A DNA stretch of 34,604 nt. Source: Aneurinibacillus tyrosinisolvens (lineage in GTDB: Bacteria; Bacillota; Bacilli; Aneurinibacillales; Aneurinibacillaceae). Shown piece by piece: positions 24,536-31,325 of the stretch. Under the pieces are notes generated by a model. It did no database searches and had not been told where the DNA came from. It saw only the letters and a program-made list of their open reading frames with translations. Positions within the stretch are counted from its first letter, which is position 1. Each line of letters begins with the position of its first letter. The DNA lies in NCBI RefSeq assembly GCF_001015055.1, contig NZ_BBWZ01000046.1, positions 1 through 34,604 on the forward strand, given 5' to 3'. The position numbers and the translations under genes are program-made.

Positions 24536-25153
24536 AAAGTTCAGGAAACGGGCTTTACATCGATCCATGTTTTCCCCTTCCTTCTACTGGCCCTGATTTT
24601 GCTCGTGGCATTCGTAATTGTCGATTTGCGTGCAGAGAATCCCCTTGTGCCGATAGGTTCATTATGGGCAGCGAAACCTGTTTCCGGAACGATTATGGCT
24701 ATCTCTTCCCACGTTGCGCTCATTATTGCCATTGCAGGGATTAATGGATTTTTGCGAACCATTATAGACCCTCCGTTCCTGTACCTGTCCTACTTTTATT
24801 TATGGTTCTTCATAGGGATCGTAGCAGCTGCTATGTTCAGCACCTTGTTTTATGACAGGCTGGGCGCAGGTGTGCTGGGCATTCTGGGGTCCCTTGCGGT
24901 TATTTTTGTGAGCATTCAATGGAGAACAATCGGAGCGGAAGCTTCTATGAATACGTTGTATATACAAATGGCTTGCCTCGGTGGGGGAGTAGGTATGGTG
25001 CTAATATCAGGAGCCCTGGGCACAGCACTTGCCGGTGATATTCATAAAGCAACGCTTCGTTCCGCTTCTCTGCATTCGATTCGCAACTTTATCGGGGCTG
25101 TCGCTGCACCGATACTTGGCTGGTTTATATACAGGCAAAACGCCATTCATTAG
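24536..25153 (+). pseudogene. MFS multidrug transporter remnant (C-terminal part)
   Basis: The open frame begins without start codon or ribosome binding site at 24536, right after a stop, already inside a membrane-protein sequence (FTSIHVFPFLLLALILLVAF). It runs about 205 residues through six to seven helices to IYRQNAIH. The motif DLRAENPLVPIGSLWA is typical of the middle of 14-helix DHA2 drug exporters, about 450-500 residues long. The N-terminal half is deleted up to the promoter. A TTG at 24599 could be read as a start but has no ribosome binding site. Confidence 0.75.
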
Positions 25154-25245
25154 TAACGCAGAAAGTGCCGGTAAAAATTTCAGTTCAAAATCCGTCAGCC
25201 AAGGTGCTGCCTGGTATGGATGCGGAAGTCAAGATCGCTTTGTAA
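25144..25245 (+). pseudogene. HlyD/EmrA membrane-fusion protein remnant (extreme C-terminus)
   Basis: In a different frame that overlaps the end of the MFS remnant, about 33 codons read LVTQKVPVKISVQNPSAKVL then PGMDAEVKIAL and stop at 25243. VTQ-x-VPVKI followed by PGM-x-AEVKI is the C-terminus of EmrA-type adaptor proteins, the usual partners of DHA2 pumps. All the rest of the gene is missing. This short ghost is easily overlooked. Confidence 0.65.
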
Positions 25246-25251
25246 AAAAAG

Positions 25252-25286
25252 AAAAGCCAGTCTAAAAAATAGACTGGCTTTTTTGG
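25252..25286. terminator. Bidirectional terminator
   Basis: AAAAGCCAGTCTA pairs with TAGACTGGCTTTT around AAAAA, flanked by T/A runs. It ends the efflux remnant and the minus-strand dehydrogenase operon. Confidence 0.92.
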
Positions 25287-25364
25287 GCGGTGAATGACTA
25301 CGGACAAGTATCATGGGATAAAGCCCTTTTCACGGTAAAGTAATTTACACTTTAAACCGGTTAA

Positions 25365-26810
25365 TTAATTCGTTATACCGCCAAGAGAAACATATTTTAT
25401 ATCGAGATATTCCTCGATCCCATATTTGCTTCCTTCACGTCCCAACCCGGATTCCTTAATGCCCCCAAATGGGGCCTGAGCCGTTGAAGGCATACCGTCA
25501 TTCGCCCCCAGGATTCCATACTCTAACTGATCAGCAAGACGGAAAATTCTACCGACATCTCTTGTGAAGAAATAAGCGGCTAATCCATAATTCGTATTGT
25601 TTGCCTTTTGAATTACTTCTTCTTCTGTGCTAAAGGGAAGAATGGCAGCGACAGGCCCAAACGTTTCCTCATGGGCTACTTTCATTTCCTCATTAACATT
25701 CGTTAAGAGGGTAGGGGGATAATAGTAGCCTTTTTCCTGGCCCGTCCGTTCTCCGCCTACGACGAGTTTCGCCCCTTTTGCTACTGCATCCTGCACATGA
25801 TCTTCTACCTTTCGGACAGCAGAAGGTTCAATCAGCGGCCCGACCGAGATTCCTTCCTCAAGGCCGTTCCCAACCTTCATCGCCTCTAACCGGGAAGCAA
25901 ATTTCTCCGTGAACACCTCTAAAATCTCCTCATGTACATAGAAACGATTGGCAGCGACGCATGCTTCTCCCATGCCCCTCATTTTGGCTAATACCGCGTG
26001 GGAAACGGCTTCATCCAGATCTGCATCCGGGAATACAATAAACGGAGCGTGCCCGCCTAATTCGAAAGACACTCGTTTCATTGTATCCGCTGCTTGCTTC
26101 ATCAGAAGCTTTCCCACGGAAGTGGAACCGGTAAATGAAATTTTACGAACACGCACATCATCCATGAGGACGCGTGTTAACTCGGCCGGCTCCGTTCCAA
26201 CGATGATGGATAGTACGCCCTTTGGAAGACCGACTTCCTCAAAAATCCTTGCAATTTCCAGAGCAGATAGAGGGGTCAATTCTGAAGGTTTTACAATCAT
26301 TGTACATCCTGCAGCAAAAGCAGGTCCGATTTTCCGCGTAATCATGGCCGCCGGAAAGTTCCATGGCGTTATGGCTGCTGTGACCCCAACAGGGCGTTTG
26401 ATTACCAGAATTCTTTTATCTCTAGAGTTCGAAGGAATGGTATCTCCATAAATACGCTTGGCTTCTTCAGCAAACCACTCTAAGAACGAAGCCGCATAGG
26501 CGATTTCCCCGCGGGCTTCAGCGAGAGGCTTTCCTTCTTCTATCGTCATAATCTCAGCGAGCTTTTCCGTGCGTTCCCGCATCAATCTAGCTGCATCTGA
26601 AAGGATCCTGGCCCGTTCAGATGCAACGGTGTCAGCCCAGGCTGCCTGCGCATTAACAGCAGCTTCAACAGCTTGCTTCATTTCTTCCGGTCCCGCATTG
26701 GGAACCCGGGCAATCACTTCTTCTGTAGCAGGGTTGAGTACGTCATACTTTTCTTGCTTATCAATCCAATTTCCACCAATAAATAATGGGTAATTCTCTG
26801 AAATTGCCAT
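25365..26810 (-). CDS. gabD: NAD(P)-dependent succinate-semialdehyde dehydrogenase
   Basis: The 481-residue aldehyde dehydrogenase oxidises succinate semialdehyde to succinate. Catalytic residues seen are Asn151 (TPWNFP), Glu250 (FELGGHAPF) and Cys284 (GEACVAANRFYVH). GKPLAEARGEIAYAASF and the C-terminal PFGGIKESGLGREG fit the GabD/SSADH subgroup. It is the last gene of the sigma-54 operon, 22 bp after the alcohol dehydrogenase, with AAGGGGAAAAAAC before the ATG. In that setting it would take the aldehyde made by the dehydrogenase upstream (product of gamma-hydroxybutyrate oxidation). Other semialdehydes cannot be excluded. Confidence 0.9.
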   Translation of the reverse strand: MAISENYPLFIGGNWIDKQEKYDVLNPATEEVIARVPNAGPEEMKQAVEAAVNAQAAWADTVASERARILSDAARLMRERTEKLAEIMTIEEGKPLAEARGEIAYAASFLEWFAEEAKRIYGDTIPSNSRDKRILVIKRPVGVTAAITPWNFPAAMITRKIGPAFAAGCTMIVKPSELTPLSALEIARIFEEVGLPKGVLSIIVGTEPAELTRVLMDDVRVRKISFTGSTSVGKLLMKQAADTMKRVSFELGGHAPFIVFPDADLDEAVSHAVLAKMRGMGEACVAANRFYVHEEILEVFTEKFASRLEAMKVGNGLEEGISVGPLIEPSAVRKVEDHVQDAVAKGAKLVVGGERTGQEKGYYYPPTLLTNVNEEMKVAHEETFGPVAAILPFSTEEEVIQKANNTNYGLAAYFFTRDVGRIFRLADQLEYGILGANDGMPSTAQAPFGGIKESGLGREGSKYGIEEYLDIKYVSLGGITN

Positions 26811-26832
26811 GTTTTTTCCCCTTTTTTAAGAA

Positions 26833-27957
26833 TTAGAATACAACGACAAGGCGGGAGGCTTCTCCTCTGGCCAATCGATCAAACCCTTCATTGATTTCAT
26901 CCAGGGACAGGGTGTCTGTCAGCAATTTATCGACAGGCAAACGGCCTTGTTTATACAGTTCGATAAAACGAGGGATGTCCCGGGAAGGTATACAGCTTCC
27001 TACATAGGAACCTTTAAGCGTGCGTTCTTCAGCCGTTAAGGTTACCTGTGGGAAAGAGAAGTGGTGATCCGGGTGAGGCAGTCCCGTTGTTATCGTTGTG
27101 CCTCCACGTTTGGTAATTCCATATGCCACATTCATCGCAGGGACTACACCTGCAGTTTCAAACGCGTAATCCACTCCGCCGCCTGTGGCACTCTTAATTA
27201 AAGAAATTACCTCAGGATCCCTGGAGTTAAACGTATCGGTGGCACCTAACTCACGGGCCTGGGCTAGCTTTGCATCATTGACGTCTACCGCTACAATCCG
27301 GCTTGCGCCTGCTGTTACAGCGCCAAGCAGCGCGCTTAATCCAACACCGCCGAGCCCGATAATGGCGACTGTGCTTCCCATTTCGATCTGGGCTGTATTT
27401 ACGACAGCTCCGACGCCTGTAATGACTGCACATCCGAAAACGGCAACTTTGTCAAAGGGAATCTCGGGGTCTACCTTAATCACGGAGTTTCTGGCAACAA
27501 CGGCGTATTCAGCAAAAGCGGAAACGCCTAAATGGTGGTGAATTGTCTCTTCATGCAGATGGATTCGCCGCTCCCCGCTTAATAAGGTCCCGGCTGTATT
27601 GGCTTCGGCGCCTGGTTCACAAAGCGCAGGACGGCCTTCCTGGCACGGAAGGCAATGACCGCAGCTTGGAACGAAGACGCAAACGACATGATCACCAGGC
27701 TGTAAGTCGGTAACTCCTTCTCCTGCTTCCACAACAACACCGGCCGCTTCATGGCCTAATGCCATTGGCATCGGACGGGGCCGGTTTCCGTTGATGACGG
27801 ATAAATCGGAATGGCAGAGACCCGCTGCCTTAATTTGAACGAGCACTTCCCCGCGGCCGGGGGGGTCTAATTCTAATGTTTCGATTTTAATCGGACGGCT
27901 TTCTGCATAGGGGGCAGGCAATCCTAATTCATGAAGTACGGCTGCACGTATTTTCAT
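26833..27957 (-). CDS. Zn-dependent alcohol dehydrogenase (candidate gamma-hydroxybutyrate dehydrogenase, BlcB-like)
   Basis: The 374-residue medium-chain dehydrogenase has catalytic zinc ligands Cys48 (GLCHSD) and His69 (LGHEAAG). Structural zinc ligands are Cys99, Cys102, Cys105 and Cys113. The NAD fold GLGGVGLSA (201-209) has Asp225 at the end of strand 2, which favours NAD over NADP. AGGAGGAG lies before the ATG. Between a lactonase remnant and a succinate-semialdehyde dehydrogenase, it most resembles BlcB/AttL, which oxidises gamma-hydroxybutyrate to the semialdehyde. The substrate is inferred from neighbours only. Confidence 0.85.
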   Translation of the reverse strand: MKIRAAVLHELGLPAPYAESRPIKIETLELDPPGRGEVLVQIKAAGLCHSDLSVINGNRPRPMPMALGHEAAGVVVEAGEGVTDLQPGDHVVCVFVPSCGHCLPCQEGRPALCEPGAEANTAGTLLSGERRIHLHEETIHHHLGVSAFAEYAVVARNSVIKVDPEIPFDKVAVFGCAVITGVGAVVNTAQIEMGSTVAIIGLGGVGLSALLGAVTAGASRIVAVDVNDAKLAQARELGATDTFNSRDPEVISLIKSATGGGVDYAFETAGVVPAMNVAYGITKRGGTTITTGLPHPDHHFSFPQVTLTAEERTLKGSYVGSCIPSRDIPRFIELYKQGRLPVDKLLTDTLSLDEINEGFDRLARGEASRLVVVF

Positions 27958-27971
27958 AGTTACTCCTCCTG

Positions 27972-28247
27972 TTATTTATTCGTAATATCCTTCGGTTGAC
28001 TTGATAAACTTCTCAAAATGCCAGGCGGCTTAATAGGGGAGCCGAAGCTTTCTGCTGTATAAATAGCATCTGAGGCGAGGATAATTCCGCCTGTTTCAGG
28101 CAATTGAACCTGTAATCCGAGCATGCCCCACGCATGGCCGCTTCCGAAGTTCAGGACACGGATGCCGGAAGCGAGTTCAAGGAAGTCCTCGTCCCGTTTT
28201 ACGGTCTGCCATTGAAGCTGGTTTTTAATCCAGGCATCCTCCTGAAT
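27972..28247 (-). pseudogene. AttM/BlcC-type lactonase remnant (metallo-beta-lactamase fold)
   Basis: Ninety-one codons without a start remain of a protein usually about 250-280 long. RVLNFGSGHAWGMLGLQVQL carries the second metal-binding His, and GGIILASDAIYTAE the bridging Asp. The N-terminal HxHxDH motif is gone. After KPPGI the frame is wrong; in another frame the sequence EKFIKSTEGYYE ends at 27976, which looks like the true family C-terminus. So there is a 5' deletion and an internal one of roughly 60 residues. It lies first behind the sigma-54 promoter. The enzyme would have opened gamma-butyrolactone or acyl-homoserine lactones. Confidence 0.72.
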
Positions 28248-28276
28248 TTACTGGATTCACGCCCATAGATTAAACA

Positions 28277-28293
28277 ATGCAATTCCGATGCCA
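28277..28293 (-). promoter_or_regulatory. Sigma-54 (-24/-12) promoter of the lactonase-ADH-SSADH operon
   Basis: On the minus strand TGGCATCGGAATTGCAT matches TGGCAy-N5-TTGCa with the exact GG-N10-GC spacing. Transcription would begin near 28266, about 20 bp before the lactonase remnant. A sigma-54 activator is encoded divergently. Confidence 0.85.
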
Positions 28294-28346
28294 ACACACA
28301 AATGTAGGGATAATCAGCGTTGGACGTGTACCCACCCTACATCGAT

Positions 28347-28362
28347 GGTGAAAGATTTCACC
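28347..28362. promoter_or_regulatory. Enhancer-binding site 1
   Basis: GGTGAAAGATTTCACC; flanks extend the arms to TGGTGAAA/TTTCACCA. The centre is about 88 bp upstream of the sigma-54 start site, the usual distance for an enhancer-binding protein. Confidence 0.75.
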
Positions 28363-28379
28363 AAAAAGCAGTGTAAGGG

Positions 28380-28408
28380 TTTACAGAATGCAAATTTACC
28401 TTCATAAT
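28380..28408 (+). promoter_or_regulatory. Sigma-A promoter of the sigma-54 activator gene
   Basis: TTTACA (28380-28385), a 17-bp spacer and CATAAT (28403-28408). Repeats 2 and 3 lie just downstream, so the activator probably represses its own gene. Confidence 0.65.
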
Positions 28409-28416
28409 TTAGGAGT

Positions 28417-28451
28417 GGTGAAAAAATTCAGCACAGGTGATAAAATTCACC
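28417..28451. promoter_or_regulatory. Enhancer-binding sites 2 and 3
   Basis: GGTGAAAAAATTCAGC (28417-28432) and GGTGATAAAATTCACC (28436-28451) begin 19 bp apart, nearly two helical turns, and match site 1. Their centres are about 158 and 177 bp from the sigma-54 start. Confidence 0.75.
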
Positions 28452-28479
28452 GCTTCATTTGACGTAGAGGAGGCGCAGG

Positions 28480-29832
28480 ATGATACGTACTCTGGACAAG
28501 GAACAGATGATGGCGATTCTTGAATTTTCCACAGATGGCATTTATGTAGTGGATCGTCAAGGTGTTACTCTTTTTGTAAATAAAGCATATGAACAGATTA
28601 CGGGTTTTCCCCGTGAAGTCCTTGTCGGGCGGCATATGCAAGACTTAATACAGGAGGGGTATATTAACCAATCCGTCTCTCTTCAAGTGCTGCAGGAAAA
28701 GAGAAAGATTTCTCTCCTGCAAAATATCAAACAGACAAAGGAAGTCATTGCAACCGGAAACCCGGTGTTTGATGCTGCAGGAAATATCGAAATGATTGTT
28801 ACGAGTGTACGAGACGTAACCGAATTAAACACATTACAAAATGAATTAAGCAAAGCGAAAACCTTTTCTCAAATGCAAAACTACCGTTTTTCCTTCACAA
28901 CCGATCAAGAGGAAACCAAATTCTTATTCAAAAGCATGAGCATGCAGAGAATCTATGAGAAAATCGAGCAGGTTGCCCCTTTCCCTACAAGTGTTTTGTT
29001 AACAGGGCCTTCCGGTGTGGGGAAGGAAGTGCTCGCCAATCTTATTCATCATTTGAGCGATCGAAAAGATAAGCCTTTTATTAAAGTCAATTGTGGAGCG
29101 ATCCCGGAAACGCTGGTAGAATCAGAGTTCTTCGGCTATGAATCCGGTGCTTTTACCGGAGCGCGCCGCGAAGGGAAAATTGGGCTATTGGAATTAGCAA
29201 ATGAAGGAACACTCATGCTGGATGAAATTGGCGAAATGCCGCTTCAACTCCAGGTCAAGCTATTGCGCGCGATCCAGGAAAAAAAGATAAGGAGAATTGG
29301 CGGAACAGAAGCGATTTCGGTGGATATTCGCATCATTAGTGCTACCAATCAAAACATTACTGCGCTAACGGAACAGAAGAAATTCAGAGAAGATTTGTAT
29401 TACCGGATCTCAGTTGTCGAAATCCAGATTCCCCCCTTGAGTCAGCGGAGGGAAGATGTAGAAATTCTTGTTGAACACTATTTTGATTATTTTTGCCAGA
29501 AGTTTAAAATTCGAAAAGAAATGACACAGGAGACGAAACAATGTCTTAACGAATATGAATGGCCGGGAAATGTCCGCGAGTTAAAAAATATAATGGAGAA
29601 TGTTGTGACGTCGGTACCGGATGAACGTATTGAGCCGTATCACCTGCCATACCGAATCCAGTATTCACTCCACAAACCCATGTCGAATTTGAAAAAAAGA
29701 ATGGAACAGATTGAAAAGCAAATTGTTAGAGACACGCTGATGAACCACTCGTCACTTCGACAGGCCTCGAAATATTTAGGAATTGATCATTCAACATTAA
29801 TTAAAAAACTCAAAAGGTGGGAGGAACAATAA
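28480..29832 (+). CDS. Sigma-54-dependent enhancer-binding regulator (PAS-AAA+-HTH)
   Basis: The 450-residue activator has an N-terminal PAS domain (residues 8-118: FSTDGIYVVDRQGVTLFVNK) as sensor. An AAA+ domain (150-390) follows, with Walker A GPSGVGKE (176-183), the sigma-54-contacting loop GAFTGA (223-228) and Walker B LMLDEI (245-250). A Fis-type HTH (424-448, LRQASKYLGIDHSTLIKKL) ends the protein. Divergence from a -24/-12 promoter and three shared inverted repeats make it the operon's activator. GabR of B. thuringiensis, a PAS-containing sigma-54 activator of GABA genes, is a close functional analogue. The PAS ligand is unknown; succinate semialdehyde or gamma-hydroxybutyrate is a guess. 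AGAGGAGG precedes ATG 28480. Confidence 0.92.
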   Translation: MIRTLDKEQMMAILEFSTDGIYVVDRQGVTLFVNKAYEQITGFPREVLVGRHMQDLIQEGYINQSVSLQVLQEKRKISLLQNIKQTKEVIATGNPVFDAAGNIEMIVTSVRDVTELNTLQNELSKAKTFSQMQNYRFSFTTDQEETKFLFKSMSMQRIYEKIEQVAPFPTSVLLTGPSGVGKEVLANLIHHLSDRKDKPFIKVNCGAIPETLVESEFFGYESGAFTGARREGKIGLLELANEGTLMLDEIGEMPLQLQVKLLRAIQEKKIRRIGGTEAISVDIRIISATNQNITALTEQKKFREDLYYRISVVEIQIPPLSQRREDVEILVEHYFDYFCQKFKIRKEMTQETKQCLNEYEWPGNVRELKNIMENVVTSVPDERIEPYHLPYRIQYSLHKPMSNLKKRMEQIEKQIVRDTLMNHSSLRQASKYLGIDHSTLIKKLKRWEEQ

Positions 29833-29834
29833 CA

Positions 29835-31066
29835 ATGAAACGAACAAGTAACGAATTGAAGCAAGAAGTTGCACACCAACTACAAAGCGTAAACCAATCA
29901 GATTTACTTGAATTGGTTACCCAGCTTATTTCTAACAGCATAGAAAACACTGAAGAAGCTTTTATATTTCTGGAACAGAAAGGTTATTTCAACAGTAAGA
30001 AGAGTAATAGCACATATGAAAAAAGGTACAGGCAAATCTTGAGCGAGCTTATTGAATTAATTGATGATTTCAATACATACGGGGGTGGGGTGAAGAGGAA
30101 GAAAACGAAGTGTACGGCTGTTTTGAAGTGCTAGCCGACCTTTTTATGGATAATAAAATCCCGAAAACGTATCTTAAGGAATGTATTGACTTGCTTATGC
30201 CGCAATACCTCATTAATAATTCCGGTCTCGAAGACACCATCATGGACTGGTTATTTGACATAGTAGAAGAAGAGGAAGACTGGCAGCGCATGATAGATTA
30301 TCTCGTGTCTTCCAACAGCTCATACAATCAGTCGCTTGTGATGAAAATTCAAAGAGACAAACTGCATGATGACGAATCCTATGAAAAAGCACGGGCAGCC
30401 AGTCTGATATATGGAAAGGACTATTACGAGTATGCGCTTTTCTTAATAAAAAAAGGGCAGGAAGAAAAGGCTTTTGACATCATCAAAGAAGGGATTGAAA
30501 AGGGAAAAGGCAGAACAGGCGAACTGTATGATTATCTCTTCGAACATTATAATAAACAAAAAAATCGAGAGGCAGCATTGTCACTGTTGCAACAGCAATT
30601 CCAAAAGGATCCGTCGTATACCCTTTACCAGAAAATTGTTTCATACGCCAGTGCAGCCCAAAGGCCAAGCCTTAAAGAGGAACTATACGAACAGATTGGT
30701 TCTCGATCGGAAGGGTATATCAAAGCGGAAATTGACTTTCACGAAAAGAGGTACGAAAAAGTATTATTATATGTGACAGACTCGCTTCATATTAATAAGT
30801 GGAATTATCCAAGTCAATACGACAAAGTGCTGATTCCATTGTATCCGCAAGAGATGATTAGCTTTTACAAGAAATATGTAACGTTTTATATTAGCGAAAA
30901 GCAAAGAACTTATTACCGAAAAGCGGCACAGTATACTAAAAAAATAAAGAAAATTTACCTTGAAATTCTGCAGGACAAGCAGTCATGGGAGCAATATATT
31001 ACTTCGCTTTTACAATTGTATCCAAATCTGCCGGCCCTGCGGGATGAATTGCAACTTGTTCTCTAA
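29835..31066 (+). pseudogene. Alpha-helical (TPR-like) protein interrupted by a -1 frameshift
   Basis: ATG 29835, with GGGAGG overlapping the end of the activator gene, opens a frame that reads normally to DDFNTYGGG at about 30086. It then turns to basic nonsense and stops at 30132. The next frame continues GEEEENEVYGCFEVLADLFM to 31066. Adding one G to the run at 30087-30090 restores a single protein of about 410 residues. It is mostly helical hairpins with TPR-like spacing (YALFLIKKGQEEKAFDIIKE), no signal peptide and no catalytic motif I recognise; SWIM-zinc-finger proteins have similar C-terminal halves. Without a frameshift, a GTG at 30110 could start a 318-residue fragment. Confidence 0.65.
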
Positions 31067-31109
31067 CTCACAGTAGCGAAAAGAGAGCCTTTTCAAGCTT
31101 TTAAAGTTG

Positions 31110-31115
31110 TATAAT
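31110..31115 (+). promoter_or_regulatory. Possible -10 box with no gene behind it
   Basis: TATAAT without a good -35. About 100 bp later a terminator ends any transcript, so this would be a leader or small RNA at most. Confidence 0.25.
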
Positions 31116-31212
31116 AAGTGGAACATCAATTAGTTTAGAAGCTGGTCAACAAGAGAAAAATCAGATCGTTCGAAGCAAAATTAGATAAAATATGTTTAAG
31201 CATCATATGGAC

Positions 31213-31241
31213 AGCGCTAACGATAAAGTTGGCGCTCTTTT
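31213..31241 (+). terminator. Hairpin terminator upstream of the helicase gene
   Basis: AGCGCTAAC pairs with GTTGGCGCT (one mismatch) around CGATAAA-type loop, followed by CTTTTTGTTTT. Confidence 0.75.
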
Positions 31242-31325
31242 TGTTTTATTTCTGGATAATTTTGGATATAATTAAATTGCCTCAGGGTTTAGAGCAAATA
31301 CCTCAAGTACAAGGAGACAAATAGT

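Noticed and set aside
25948..26451. 167-codon plus-strand frame inside the succinate-semialdehyde dehydrogenase gene
   Set aside because: Antisense shadow of a gene with all catalytic residues; no ribosome binding site or known motif.
28378..28391. GG-N10-GC on the plus strand as a second sigma-54 promoter for the activator gene
   Set aside because: Only the GG and GC pairs fit; the flanks (GGGTTT, ATGCAA) are poor, and an overlapping TTTACA-17-CATAAT sigma-A promoter explains the gene better.
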